64,000 bases of DNA from contig NC_016638.1 of NCBI RefSeq assembly GCF_000238995.1, positions 248,001 to 312,000 of the forward strand, given 5' to 3'. The first letter of the stretch is position 1. Each line of letters begins with the position of its first letter. The stretch is from Mycoplasma haemocanis str. Illinois (lineage in GTDB: Bacteria > Bacillota_I > Bacilli_A > Mycoplasmatales > Mycoplasmoidaceae). Below are positions 41,628-52,309 of the stretch, one piece after another. The translations under genes were made by a program, and so were the position numbers. The notes below the pieces were generated by a model. The model was not told where the DNA came from. It worked only from the letters and a program-made list of their open reading frames with translations, and ran no database searches.

Positions 41628-42278
41628 ATGAATGGTTTAGTGAAAAATGCGGCCTTAGGTTTTTCGATTTCTACGGCTATTTCTGGAGGAGTTACTAAAT
41701 TAGCTCTCAGTGGTAAAGAGGCTCCTAAATCTATATCTAAGTGAATTTGGGATCATTATCCGGAGAAAAGACTTTTATTTATAGGTTGGGGAGGAAGACA
41801 TGATGGTTCTACCGAGGCATGGCAGGCTGCTTGAAAGAAGTATCTAAGTGCTTATTCTGGAGAAGGAAGAAATCCCTTTAATGTAAACTTGACAAACGAA
41901 ACTAATGCCCCACAAGCGTTCATGAGTGAGTGTAAGAAGAGGTTTAGTGTCAAGGTGTCTAGTATTGAGGATGAAAGGCTGGTTCATGTTTTAGAGTATT
42001 GCACCAGATCTACTTCAGTAGAAGATTTAATAATGACTACTTCTAAGAGCTTGGTTTCTTCAAGTGATTCAAGTGCGTGAAGTGAATTGTGGAATATTTA
42101 CAAAAAAGATAATGAGAATAAAGGATCTAGAAAAGATGAATGGGGATTGCTTCCCCCTCAAGGAAGCGCTGATAACTCCGATGCTCTTAAAAATAAATGT
42201 GATTCAGAGAAAAAAGTGAAGACTGGAAGTAAGACTAACCGTTCCTTTATTAATGTTCTTAAATATTGCTCTAAATAA
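41628..42278 (+). CDS. g69, family A anchored paralog
   Basis: 216 aa. NGLVKNAALGFSISTAISGG anchor, WDHYPEKRLLFIGWGG, W.AAWKKYLSAY, FMSECKKRFSVKV, EYCTRSTSVEDLI, LWNIYKKDNENK, LKNKCDSEKKVKTGSK, KYCSK. F-A order as in g56-g57 and g80-g79. Overlaps g70 tail to tail by 8 bp. Function unknown. Confidence 0.88.
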
Positions 42279-42750
42279 AGCTATCTCTCATTTCCACTAG
42301 TTCTTTGTTGACTTTATTAAATTTTGCTTTTAGGAATAAAGGGGCAATCAATACTAATGATCCAAGTGAAGGTATTATTGGAGATAGAAAAGCAAGAACC
42401 AGAGTTAAGATGACAATTATGTTAAGGGTTTGTCTTCCTCCGGCGAAAGCAGCCCTAATATCGTTTTCATCTATTTTTCTATAGAAACTGTTTATATAAC
42501 TTGATATCTTGTAAGTCTTACAAAGGTCCGTTATAACTGCAGGAATAAAGATACATGCTATAGGAGCGAGAATAAGTTGTAACTTCTCTGCTTCTACTTT
42601 AAATAAAGTTGCAAATATTATCACCATTAGAGTGCAAGTCATTCCGCAACATAATAAGAGGAGGAAGCATTTTTTTCAAAAGGATATTAAATTCTCAGAC
42701 TCTTTTAAAAAATCTTCAAGTAATGAGAACGTATCTACTTCAGGACGCAA
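42271..42750 (-). CDS. g70, polytopic membrane protein, not in any array family
   Basis: 159 aa from a TTG at 42750; the codons from TTG to the first ATG (36 codons later) read as plausible protein (RPEVDTFSLLEDFLKESENL), so the ATG-only form is probably too short. Four hydrophobic stretches are visible at about residues 28-50, 58-76, 108-124 and 127-141, with a polar loop between the second and third (TYKISSYINSFYRKIDENDI). No cysteine unit. Function not recognised; could be a small integral membrane or transporter-like protein. The start is the least certain part. Confidence 0.7.
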
Positions 42751-42817
42751 TAGGAAAGGATGACTAGTATGATTCGAGTTTTTAGTAAGAAATAGCTTTT
42801 AATTTTACACTATGAAA

Positions 42818-43462
42818 TTACCCCCCTTTAACAGCTTCATTAATACACCACATTTCTACTTTTAAAACCTCATCATCGTAATCCATGCTTCAGAACTCCT
42901 TTTCAGACAGTTCTCTGCATTTATCTCTTAACTTGCTTCAATTATTATCTTTATTGCCGGAAATTTCTAGAGACAATCCCTTAATAGCATTATTTCCATT
43001 TCCCTCTTTTTCATATCTTTCCACTAGGGACTGAAATTCTTGCTTATTAGAGTTATCGTTGGTTTGAACTTTTAAGAGAGTTAGTTTTTTGGAACTTATT
43101 AAATCCTTCACAGACATTGGCTTAACACATCACTTCTTAGCCTTTTTGTAATCTTCTTCATTGTTAGTTACGTTTAAAACTCTTTGGCATTCCTTTTTTA
43201 AATCAATTAATTCTTGAGAAGCTTTAAGGGAAAATCTAGGGTATGTGAAATTAGTTTCTTTGTGTTTGTTGACGGTATTGGTTCATTCTGCATCTTTATT
43301 TACATCTAATAATACATATCCTTCAGATTCAAGACGTTTGGATATTAGAGTCTTCTTTGGCTCGCCAGAATTTTTAGTAAAGTAATTATTAACTAGTATT
43401 CCTCCACCAATTGTTCCAGTTAAAGCTACAACGCCCAGGGACGCTTTTATAGGTAAAGACAT
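42818..43462 (-). CDS. g71, family D anchored paralog
   Basis: 214 aa. SLPIKASLGVVALTGTIGGG anchor, SKRLESEGYVLLDVN, EWTNTVNKHKE, LKKECQRVL, YKKAKKWCVKPMSVKDLI, FQSLVERYEK, LRDKCRELSEKEF, VEMWCINEA. Close to g74. Its ATG overlaps the g72 TAA by one base. Function unknown. Confidence 0.88.
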
Positions 43463-44106
43463 TAATTAGATACTTTTGCCCCTTCTTCAGTACATCAATT
43501 CTCAATTACCTTGTATTGATCTCCCAATTTTTTAACCACAAAATTCTTTTTTAAATTTTGTCGACATCATTGCTTAATAATGGGAAGATCTACTGCTGCT
43601 TGACTACCGGATCATTCTCCAACCAATCCCTCTATTTGACTTCTGGGAGTTAAGTCTGTGGTGCTTTTCCTTTGATTATAGGTAGAAGTTCATTTACTTT
43701 CGTTACTGCTATCTGTAAGAGCTGTTTTGTTATTTCTAGATAGTTGATCTTTTACGGTTTTGATGACACAGTACTTCTTAACATTTTCTAAATCTTCATT
43801 ATCCTTTGAGTATTTTAAAGCCATCTTTCCGTGGCATCACTCCTTCAATTTATCTCCCCCCAATGCATCTTCTCTTTCGGAGATATTTAATAATGCTCTT
43901 ATTTTTAATTTATCTGATTTAAACTCTTCTTCTCATTGGGGAGCCTCTTCATTTTTAGAAAGAGAAGAGATAAGTTTGTAACCACTCTTTAAGAGATGAC
44001 CTTTTATAGATTCTCTATCAAAATATTTGATTCCCAAGTAGATACCTCCAGTTGAAGCCGTTGCGGCAGCAGAGCCGACAATAATTCCTTTGATAGGTAG
44101 TGACAT
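43462..44106 (-). CDS. g72, family E anchored paralog
   Basis: 214 aa. SLPIKGIIVGSAAATASTGG anchor, HLLKSGYKLISSLS, EEFKSDKLKIRALL, LKEWCHGKMALKYS, KKYCVIKTVKDQL, W.STYNQRKSTTDLTPRSQI, IKQWCRQNLKK, ENWCTEEGA. The anchor start SLPIK is shared with the adjacent g71, another hint of anchor exchange. Function unknown. Confidence 0.88.
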
Positions 44107-44107
44107 A

Positions 44108-44719
44108 TTATTGTCCTGTCCCTATAGAAGAAAGGCATCACTTTTCAATATCTGGAAGAGATCCTTCTGTTTCTTTTCATGCTTTATCGGCCAACTCATG
44201 ACATCCAGAACTTAACTTGGAGAAATCTGTATCTTGATCTGTTTTGTTGGAAGTGACGTTGGCTAATTTATTCCGGTTAGTATCTAATTTGTAATTTCCA
44301 AATCTTGTCTTCCATTCTTGATCTTTACCATTTTTGTCAAGAATGGATTTACCCAAAGATTGTAGCTTCTCTTTGGTGGTTTTATTCCTAGTACAGAATG
44401 TCAAGAATGAAGCATAGAGCTTATCTTCTTTTCCCGATACTTTGGAATTCTTAAATAAAGTAGAGCATTTTTCCTTGAGGCTTTCTTGGGAGGGATTTTT
44501 AATTTTGAAGATATTGGCACTCGCCTCATATTCTTTCCACTTTGTTTCTCATGACTTATCATCTCTTTGCATGACTACTGTGTAATCATCTTTCTCTACC
44601 AGAGAAGAGATGGTCACTGTTTTTGTTGAGGGGTTAAGGATACCGGAATAGTGAATTCCTAAGCTTATTACACCAGTGGATGCCAGTCCCATCAAACCTA
44701 ACGCCGCCTTACTAAGCAT
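44108..44719 (-). CDS. g73, family A4 anchored paralog
   Basis: 203 aa. SKAALGLMGLASTGVISLGI anchor, VEKDDYTVVMQRDDKSWE, KWKEYEASANIFKI, LKEKCSTLF, TFCTRNKTTKEKLQSLGKSI, RFGNYKLD, LSSGCHELADKAW, EKWCLSSIG. Pairs closely with g78. Function unknown. Confidence 0.87.
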
Positions 44720-44763
44720 AAATCCCTTTTAAATGTAAGCTTCTAAAAAAGAATTATCAAGCA

Positions 44764-45387
44764 CTACTTAGATACGCACCACATAATTGCCCTACTTGTT
44801 TCATCTTCATATTGATCACTTCAAAAGTCTTTAGCGATTAGTTCTTTACATTTAGTTCTTAATTGTTTCCAATCATCATCCCTATTTCCAGATGTAAGGG
44901 GAAGGGTTAATCCTGTTATTTGGTTAGTCCCTTTACCCTTATGCACATATTCATCCGCCAGAGGTTTTCATTGGGCTTTATCTGTTTCATCATCTTTGGT
45001 AGTATCCAGAAGTTTAAGTTTCTTAGATTTAATTAAATCTCCAATAGTAACTGGCTTAACACATCACTTCTTAGCCTTTTTGTAATCATCTACGGAAATA
45101 TCTGTTTTAGATAAAATAGCCCTACAGGTTTCCTTTAGAGCTGACAATTCTTGTGAATTTAAAAGGAATTTAGGATGTTTTATCTGAGCATCTTTATGCT
45201 TGGTTAAAGTAGTACTTCAATCACTATCTACAGAATAATTGAGGATAGTGTATCCCTCATTTTCTAATCTTTTAGAAACAGAAAGCTTTTCCTCACGAGA
45301 AGTTCACTTGTTTTTTATTAAAATTCCTCCCCCAGATACGGCTCCTACGAAACCTAGGGACATTAATCCTTTTGTTAAATTCGTCAT
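44764..45387 (-). CDS. g74, family D anchored paralog
   Basis: 207 aa. TNLTKGLMSLGFVGAVSGGG anchor, SKRLENEGYTILNYSVD, WSTTLTKHKDA, LKETCRAIL, YKKAKKWCVKPVTIGDLI, W.PLADEY, LRTKCKELIAKDF, IMWCVSK. Close to g71. Function unknown. Confidence 0.88.
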
Positions 45388-45445
45388 GTTTAGTTGAAAG
45401 AGATTATCGGGACTTATAGAAGTAAGATTTAAACTTTAGGATTTT

Positions 45446-45732
45446 ATGTCTTTAACGTTGGATAAGATGGCTTTGCCTTTTTAAATTTTGAACTTGGAGA
45501 TACTAAAGTTTATTCAGAGGAAGTTTTTTAAGGGAATTGAAGAGCTAAATTCCCTTAAATTGGTGTGTAAGGATTTGACGTAGGGGACGTCTGGTTTCTG
45601 TAATAAGGCTTGGAGATTGTGTAAGGTGTTTCTAAAAGAGTGAAGGAATTATTAGCTGATTCAGGAACAAAGACTCACGATTATGAGTTTTCTTCAGAGT
45701 ATGAGAGAGCTTTAAAGTGATGTATATCTTAG
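45446..45732 (+). pseudogene. decayed family D gene
   Basis: Pieces in family D order: FLNFELGDTKVYSEE (compare LLNFETGN of g27), SLKLVCKDLT, then a stop, NKAWRLCKVF matching the KARRWCVVP region, and THDYEFSSEYERALKWCIS with TAG, matching the C terminus of g27 and g93. Stops and shifts separate the pieces. It fills the 340-bp gap between g74 and g75 and ends with a 4-bp overlap of g75. Confidence 0.6.
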
Positions 45733-46430
45733 ATTGGAACTGAACAATAATTTAAGACATTTGTAAAAGAATGGTGATTTATATCTCCGGTCTTAACTTG
45801 TGATTCTGATTCACACTTTTCTCTAAATTTAGAAGGAGCCTCTACTAAGTTTTCATTTTCGTTTCAAGAGCTGTCAGATAATTTTCAAATACCTCCTTCA
45901 GATTTCTTATCTTCATTGTCTTTTCTGTAGCGCTTTCAAAGTTCCTTCCATTCTTGACTTTGTCCGTCATTCCCCTTAGGAAGAACTCTTTTTCCTGAGT
46001 CAGATATTAAATCTGATACAGAAGTAAGACGAGTACAGTACTTTTCAACTACTTGATATTTATCCGACTTAATCCCCTCTACCTTTTCTTCAAATAGAGA
46101 AGAACATGAAGTCATGAAATTCTCGGGAGCTGCTTCATCCTGTATGTCTGAAACTTTAGCTAATGTAAGTTTGAAGGGATTGTTGGATGAATTTTGGAAA
46201 TCAGTCCTATATTGTTTTCAAACTCTTTTTCATTCAGAAGATGATCCATCTGCCGCCCCTTTATCTTCACGGAATAGTAACCTTTGGGACGGACTATGTT
46301 TTTTAATAAGAGTTCTTATGGATTTCAATTCCTTCTTAGATGAAGAAAATTTAATAGCTATTCCAATCCCACCAGCAACTGCAGAAGAAGTAGCTAAGCC
46401 CACAAGGCCTTTAGTAGCCAAAGATTTCAT
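45729..46430 (-). CDS. g75, family A anchored paralog
   Basis: 233 aa. KSLATKGLVGLATSSAVAGG anchor, SPSQRLLFRED, EWKRVWKQYRTDFQNS, FMTSCSSLFEEKV, KYCTRLTSVSDLI, EWKELWKRYRKDNEDK, FREKCESESQVKTGD, NYCSVPI. Closest to g79. Function unknown. Confidence 0.88.
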
Positions 46431-46510
46431 ACTTAATAAATGGTATGAAGCCCTTCTATAGGATTAAAGATTTTCTCCATGCTATGTTTGTGCTAAGAGT
46501 TCAAAATTCT

Positions 46511-47173
46511 ATGACAAATTTCGTTAAAGGATTGGCATCATTGGGAGTTGTAGGGACCGCTACAGGAGGAATTTATTTAGGTAAGAGACTTCTGGACGAA
46601 AAGAAAGATAAATCAACTAGGAATTACTTTTTAAGCAGAGGACGTTTATTAATATCGGATCTCTCTTTAGATGATGGGATAATTGAGCAGTGACGGGAAG
46701 AGTTTAAGTCTGACAAAGATGAGATAAAGAGACTTTTAAATACCACTGAAGATGGGGAGGAGAAGGGTGGAGTTCTTTTGAAGAATTGATGTGATAGTCA
46801 AATGAAGAAGGATTATTTGCCTTCCAATAAGGATCTAGATAAGGTAGAAAAGTATTGTTTAATAAGAACTATAGAGAGCCAGATATCGAGAAATAAGAAG
46901 ACTTTACTTACTGATATAGAGGGAGATAAAAGCAAGTGAGAAGCAACTTACGATAAGAGGAAATCTACCACTAGTCTTTCTCCTAGGTCTCAGATTGCGG
47001 GTCTTGATGGAGAATGGAAGGATAAGCAAAATACTAGGGATACTGACCTTCCCATCATAAAGAGTTGATGTAAGGTAAAGGTAGGTGGTTTTTTCTTGGC
47101 GAAGGAGAAGAGTACTTCATATACCTCTGTAGAGAATTGATGTACAGAGCAAGGGGCACAAGCAAGTAGTTAG
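46511..47173 (+). CDS. g76, family E anchored paralog
   Basis: 220 aa. The ATG at 46511 is chosen over an upstream in-frame ATG (46445) because it aligns with g14 (MTNxxKG). Anchor TNFVKGLASLGVVGTATGGI, RGRLLISDLSLDD, REEFKSDKDEIKRLL, LKNWCDSQM, KYCLIRTIESQISR, YDKRKSTTSLSPRSQIAGL, IKSWCKVK, ENWCTEQGA. Function unknown. Confidence 0.87.
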
Positions 47174-47851
47174 ATGAATTCTGTAGCTTTAAAGGCGGCA
47201 TTAGCTTTGGTAGGAGTAGGGGGTGTCGTTGGGGGCGGATTTTTAGTTAAGAATCATATTTCTTCGGAGTATGGGAAATCAACTATTAAGGATTTAATTG
47301 ATAAAAGTAAAACAAAGATTGCGGTTACTAAGGATGAGCATTGATCAAAGTTGTGGGACCAATATAAGAAAGATAATGAGAATAATGGAGTTGGAAAAGA
47401 TTCTTGGAAATTAGAGGAATGAAAAGGGTCTAATAATCCAACTACGATCCCCGACTCTTATAAGGCAAGATGTACTTCTTTGTCCGGAGAGAAGGTAGAA
47501 GGAGAGGGCGATACTAAGTATTTAGAATTCTTAAAGATGTGTGCTAGGGATAAGAATGTTGGAGATCTTTTAAGTGGATCTACTTTACTTTCAAAAGACA
47601 ATGGCAATGATACTAAATGAAAGAATAGATTTAAGAAATATCAGGCAGCCAAGGGAAGTCAGAATTCTTATCCAATAGAGGCTATTACGTTGGCCTCTGG
47701 AGATTCTCAAGATAATGCGGAACACTTGAAGAAACTTCAAGATGGATGTGCTACTCAGTGGAATAAATCAGTTACGGGGAACGAAGATAGATCATATTTA
47801 GAGGCTATGAAGGAGTGGTGTTCCGCTGAAGTAACTAAAAATGACCAGTAA
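47174..47851 (+). CDS. g77, family A3 anchored paralog
   Basis: 225 aa. The ATG follows the g76 stop with no gap. NSVALKAALALVGVGGVVGG anchor, KSKTKIAVTKDEHWSKLWDQ, YKKDNENNGVGKDSWKL, YKARCTSLSGEKVEG, KMCARDKNVGDLL, LQDGCATQW, EWCSAEV. Counterpart of g13. Overlaps g78 by 11 bp. Function unknown. Confidence 0.88.
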
Positions 47852-48443
47852 AGTAGCGTTGGCATCTATTGGATTAGTCTCTACGGGCGCTGTGGGTACC
47901 GGTTTATATTACTCGGGAGCTTTATCTTCTGGTAAGGAAACTTTGGCTTCCCTTGTGAATAAGGATGATTATACGATGGTCATGAAGGAAGGTGATTCTT
48001 CTTGGAATGGTAAGTGGGATTCGTATAGATCTAGTTCTAATTTTTTTGGTATTAAGGATGCCTCTTTAGAGAAGTTAAAAGGTAAATGTTTTGAGCTTAT
48101 GAAAACCGGGAAGGTGTCGAATAAGGAGGACCCTACCTATGTTAACTTCTTACAGTTTTGCACTAGAGATAAAACCACTAAGGAGAAGTTGTATTCTTTA
48201 GGTAAGTCTATTTTAAGTAAAGATAATCAAGATACTGAATGAAAGAAGAGGTTCAATGAATATAAAAAAGATGGCAGCAAGAATAGATTGTCGGGAATTA
48301 GTGCACAATCTTCAGAGAATGAGTCTCAGTTTACTAAGTTAAGCGAGGGATGTAATAATCTCTCAGATAAGGCATGAAGAGAGGCTGAAAATGCTTTTGA
48401 TTCTATAAAAGAATGATGTTTATCTGGGGAGAGAACTCAGTAA
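47841..48443 (+). CDS. g78, family A4 anchored paralog
   Basis: 200 aa. TSKVALASIGLVSTGAVGTG anchor, NKDDYTMVMKEGDSSW, KWDSYRSSSNFFGI, LKGKCFELM, QFCTRDKTTKEKLYSLGKSI, RFNEYKKD, LSEGCNNLSDKAW, EWCLSGE. Pairs with g73. Function unknown. Confidence 0.88.
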
Positions 48444-48447
48444 TTAG

Positions 48448-49134
48448 TTATCTAGGTATGGAACAGTAATCCATGACTCTTTGATAGGAGTCGTGATTCT
48501 TACTTCCCGTCTTTATTTGGGATTCTGATTCACATTTACTTCTGAATTTTTCGGTAGCTTCTTCTTGATCATTTACACTTTCCCATTTCTTTTCAAATAT
48601 CTGTCACATATCTTTTCCTGTATCTTTACCTAAATTGTCTTCTATATACTTCTTTCATAATCCCTTTCATTCCGTACTTTTACCATCAGTACCTTTGGCT
48701 AAAACTTTACGATTAGATTCTCATACTAAGTCAGTTATAGAAGTTAATCTAGTGCAATAGTTATCAACCAATTGATATCTGTCCGATTTGGTGTTATGAA
48801 CTTCTTCTTTGTATAAGGATTCACAAGATTCCATAAAATTCGACGGAGCATTAACATCATCTAGGCTAACGGGCTTAGTTAATAATCCAAGAGGATCTCT
48901 GTTAGAATCCTTGTAATCTGTTCTATATTTCTTTCAGACTTCCTTTCATTCTTGTTGTGACCCATCATCTTTGTCTAGATACCTTTTAAATAACAGCCTC
49001 TTTTCCGGTCTATTCTGTCGAAGTAAGTCTTTTATGGATTGGGGTCTTTCCTTTCCTGAGAATTTAATTGCTACCCCAACAACCGCCGTAGAAGCAATCA
49101 ATCCTAAAAGACCTTTAGTTACTATAGGATTCAC
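48448..49134 (-). CDS. g79, family A anchored paralog, GTG start
   Basis: 228 aa from GTG at 49134, which aligns with the g75 ATG; a TTG 6 codons upstream is the alternative. NPIVTKGLLGLIASTAVVGV anchor, RPEKRLLFKRYLDKDDGS, EWKEVWKKYRTDYKDS, FMESCESLYKEEV, NYCTRLTSITDLV, FRSKCESESQIKTGSK, DYCSIPR. Function unknown. Confidence 0.84.
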
Positions 49135-49213
49135 CGTTTTTAGAAACTGCAATAAATTCTCTTGGTTTAGATAAAGGAATTAATAAAGAAGAAATGTTTC
49201 TATTTAAAAGTAT

Positions 49214-49585
49214 TTAATCAATTACTTTTCACTGCTTTTCCTGATCAGTTTCTTCATAAACTCACTTCTTAACCCCCTGAACGTATCTTTGAGCTACATA
49301 ACTCCTTCCCTTAACATCACAATTTGACTCCACCTTTTTTCAAAAATCAGAGTCATCAGTTTGTTTACGTAAATCAGATTCTTCTATTTTTTTAACAGTT
49401 AGATCATTACTGGATTGTATATAGAAAAGTTCACATCTTTTGGGCATCTCTAAAGATGAAGATCCCTGATTTTTCGCTAAAGAAATATGTTGGTTTCTTG
49501 GTTTAGAAAGTTCCATAGCCACTCCTCCAGCTACTGCCGTTCCACCTACGGCAACTATAGATCCAATAAGTGGCAAATTTGACAT
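49214..49585 (-). CDS. g80, family F small anchored paralog
   Basis: 123 aa. SNLPLIGSIVAVGGTAVAGG anchor, VAMELSKPRNQHISLAKN, RCELFYIQSSNDLTVKKIEE, FWKKVESNCDVKGRSYVAQR, KWVYEETDQ, WKVID. Divergent from g81 across a conserved 105-bp control region. Function unknown. Confidence 0.87.
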
Positions 49586-49690
49586 AATTACAAAAACGTT
49601 TCTCCCTTATAAGAATACTATCCTTCCTAAAAAATAATTTTTTAGTGATATTAAATTTCTATTTTTAGAGATCTTTTAAAAGCATACCTC
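49586..49690. promoter_or_regulatory. divergent control region g80/g81
   Basis: Contains the near-palindrome TTTTTAGAGATCTTTTAAAA (49662-49681) just before g81 and, on the minus strand, TATAAG (plus 49606-49611) 20 bases before g80. Much of the gap is shared with 51574-51679. Confidence 0.45.
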
Positions 49691-50323
49691 ATGAATAAAT
49701 TTATTCCTGTTTTAGGAGTCCTTGGAATTGGTGGAGTAGCGGGATTGGGGACGGCCTTGTCCCATTCTATGTCTGACAAGGAAACTATAAAAGACAAACT
49801 TTTGCGTGATGGATTTAAGACCCTTAAAGGTGAAGCTTCCGAATGGAGTGCTATATTGTCTTCGTATAAAGGCACTAATAACATTTGAAAATTTAAAAAA
49901 GAACACACAGGAATGGAAGGTGAGATTCAAAATGAGTCTGAATTGAAAAGAGCTTGTTCTTCTGTTCTTAAGTTGGATTCTTCTCTTTCAGGGGAAGCAT
50001 ATAAATCGGCCACTAAGTGATGCGTAGTTCCCAAAAAAGTAGAAGAATTTGTTTCCGGACTATTGGGAGTAGTTGAATCGGATGAGAGTGATGTGTCTCA
50101 ATGGAAGCATAATGTTGATACTTATAAGGGGACTAAAAAGGCATCTGAAAATAAGTATGAATGGGATGATGTTGTGTTTGGCGGTAGTAATAATGACAAA
50201 GAGGATACTAAACAATTAAAGAAAGGCTGCAAAACTAGGAGGGAGAAGTTAACTTATGATGTGGGATTTGACAATGCTATTAGGGAAGTTAAAGAGAGAT
50301 GTTTAGCAAAGGGTCGTGAGTAA
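49691..50323 (+). CDS. g81, family D anchored paralog (TYDVGFD type)
   Basis: 210 aa. NKFIPVLGVLGIGGVAGLGT anchor, SHSMSDKETIKDKLLRDGF, EWSAILSSYKGTNNIWKFKK, LKRACSSVLKL, TKWCVVPKKVEEFVSGLLG, W.HNVDTYKGTKK, LKKGCKTRREKLTYDVGFD, KERC near the end where others have KWC. Almost a copy of g84. Function unknown. Confidence 0.9.
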
Positions 50324-50969
50324 GTTAATTTTTGCTTCCCTGGGAACTTTGGGTGCAGTAGCGGCAGGAGTTGGTGGTTGAATGGTTTTCAAGTCTGGAC
50401 AAGCAGAAAGAATTGTCACATTTAAAGATAAATATTCTCAGGCTTTATTGGATGGAAAGGCAGATGATACTACATGAACTAAGAAATATGAAGCATTGAA
50501 GAAGACATCGCCGAATCATCCTAAACTAAGGGAGGCTTTTGAAAAGACTAAGGCTCCCGCGGATGAGGCGAGAGCGAAGGAGTTACTTAAAGAGGGATGT
50601 GCTTCTCTTTATTCTTTGTCTGTGGAGGACTCTAAGCATTTTTCGGATTTCAAATCTTTTTGTTCTAAGACTAATTCGGACGTTAGTGGGGATGGAAAGT
50701 GGATTACAGAGAATGTTTCACAAAGCAAGAATAAGTGAGATACAGCTTTAGACGCTCTGAAAAAGTATGATCCTAAGACAAAGGGAGAATTGGATCGAAA
50801 GTTGGTTGATTTAAAAGAAGGAATACAAAGTAATTCTGATACTTTCCCAGAAGATAAGAAAACTACCCTTAAGAATTGATGTGATGCTGTAAAGTCATCA
50901 ATATTCGAAGGGAAGGATACAGTTGTATTTAAGAATCAAGAGTCCTTTTGTAAGGAATCTACTGGTTAA
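50316..50969 (+). CDS. g82, family C anchored paralog, GTG start
   Basis: 217 aa. GTG overlaps the last codons of g81 (8 bp) and starts SKLIFASLGTLGAVAAGVGG; no better start lies before the anchor. TFKDKYSQALLDGKAD, WTKKYEALKKTSPNHPKL, LLKEGCASLYSLS, FSDFKSFCSKTNSDVSG, LKNWCDAVKSSIFEGKD, FKNQESFCKEST. Near copy of g85. Function unknown. Confidence 0.88.
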
Positions 50970-50997
50970 TTTCTCTTAAGTTAGAAATAATACTTAT

Positions 50998-51180
50998 TTA
51001 CTTTTCTTTAGACAAGATTCTGATCGAGTTTGAGCTACTAGGTAAACCTCTTTTTTGGTTTAATTATCAAAGATTTGAACTGTAACTCAATCAAATGTTT
51101 TCCCTATAAGTTAATGACTACACAATTGTCGTGAAACTTAAATAACTTCTTTCTTACTAGATATTGCAGCTAGTAAAACT
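50998..51180 (-). pseudogene. possible family F tail remnant
   Basis: Minus-strand KKEVYLVAQTRS followed by TAA at 50998 resembles the WKIYVAQRS region of g86. The rest is full of stops. It lies just downstream of the intact g83 in the same orientation. The match is short; call is weak. Confidence 0.25.
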
Positions 51181-51189
51181 CAGAAAAAA

Positions 51190-51573
51190 CTATTTACTTC
51201 TATCCGACGCTGTCTCTAATTTTCATGGCTTTCCTTGTTCATCCTCGTTATATACTCATTTGTAACTTCTATAAGCTACATAAATTTTCCACTTAATATT
51301 ACAGTCCTTATCTATCTTCTCCCAAAGGCCAGAATCTTGATTTTTAATTTTTTCACTCAATTCTGATTCTGCTACTTTTTTAACCGTATGTTGTTCAGAG
51401 CTCTGTATGTGAAAAAGTTCGCACCTGGCTGGCATCTTAAAAGGAGAAGGTTTCTTATTCTTCGCTAAAGAGATATTTCGGCCTTTCGGCTTAGAGAGCT
51501 CCATAGCCACTCCTCCAACGCTCGCAGCTCCACCTAAGACGACTATAGATCCGATAATTGGTAAATTTGGCAT
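51190..51573 (-). CDS. g83, family F small anchored paralog
   Basis: 127 aa. PNLPIIGSIVVLGGAASVGG anchor, SKPKGRNISLAKNKKPSPF, RCELFHIQSSEQHTVKK, LWEKIDKDCNIKWKIYVAYR, KWVYNEDEQ, WKLETAS. Nearly identical at the 5' half to g86. Function unknown. Confidence 0.88.
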
Positions 51574-51679
51574 ATTTAAAGAAGCCTAGTATCCCTTATA
51601 AAAACTTCACTCTTATGAAAAAATTAATTTTCTAATGATATTAAATTTCTATTTTTAGAGATCTTTAAAAACATATCCT
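51574..51679. promoter_or_regulatory. divergent control region g83/g84
   Basis: Near-palindrome TTTTTAGAGATCTTTAAAAA at 51652-51671 and minus-strand TATAAG (plus 51595-51600). Its D-proximal half is almost identical to 49645-49690, showing the duplication includes the control region. Confidence 0.45.
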
Positions 51680-52309
51680 ATGAATAAATTTATTCCTGTT
51701 TTAGGAGTTCTCGGAGTTGGGGGAGTAGCAGGATTGGGAACAGCCTTGTCCCATTCTATGTCTGATAAGGAAACTATAAAAGACAAACTTTTGCGTGATG
51801 GATTTAAGACCCTTAACGGAGAAGCTTCCGAATGGAATGCCATATTGTCTTCATATAAGGACGATAAAAACATTTGAAAATTTAAAAAGGAACACACAGG
51901 AATGGAAGGCGAGATTCAAAATGAGTCTGAATTAAAAAGAGCTTGTTCTTCTGTTCTTAAGTTGGATTCTTCTCTTTCGGAGGAAGCATATCAATCAGCT
52001 ACTAAGTGATGCGTAGTTCCCAAAAAAGTAGAAGAATTTGTTTCCGGACTATTGGGAGTAGTTGAATCGGATGAGAGTGATGAATCTCAATGGAAGCATA
52101 ATGTTGATTCTTACAAAGAGACTAAGAAAACACCTGACAATAAGTACGCGTGGGAGGATGTTGAATTCGGGGGTAGTAATGATAAGGAGGATACTAAGAA
52201 ATTAAAGAAAGGATGTAAAACAAGAAGGGAGAAGTTAACTTATGATGTGGGATTTGACAATGCTATTAGGGAAGTTAAAGAGAGATGTTTAGCAAAGGGT
52301 CGTGAGTAA
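51680..52309 (+). CDS. g84, family D anchored paralog (TYDVGFD type)
   Basis: 209 aa. Near copy of g81: NKFIPVLGVLGVGGVAGLGT anchor, EWNAILSSYKDDKNIWKFKK, LKRACSSVLKL, TKWCVVPKKVEEFVSGLLG, CKTRREKLTYDVGFD, KERC. Differences cluster in W.HNVDSYKETKKTPDNKYAW and the region after it. Function unknown. Confidence 0.9.

Noticed and set aside
46445-46510. Upstream ATG extending g76 by 22 codons
   Set aside because: The extension has no match in g14, g90 or g94, whose starts align with the ATG at 46511, and it would intrude into the divergent gap with g75.
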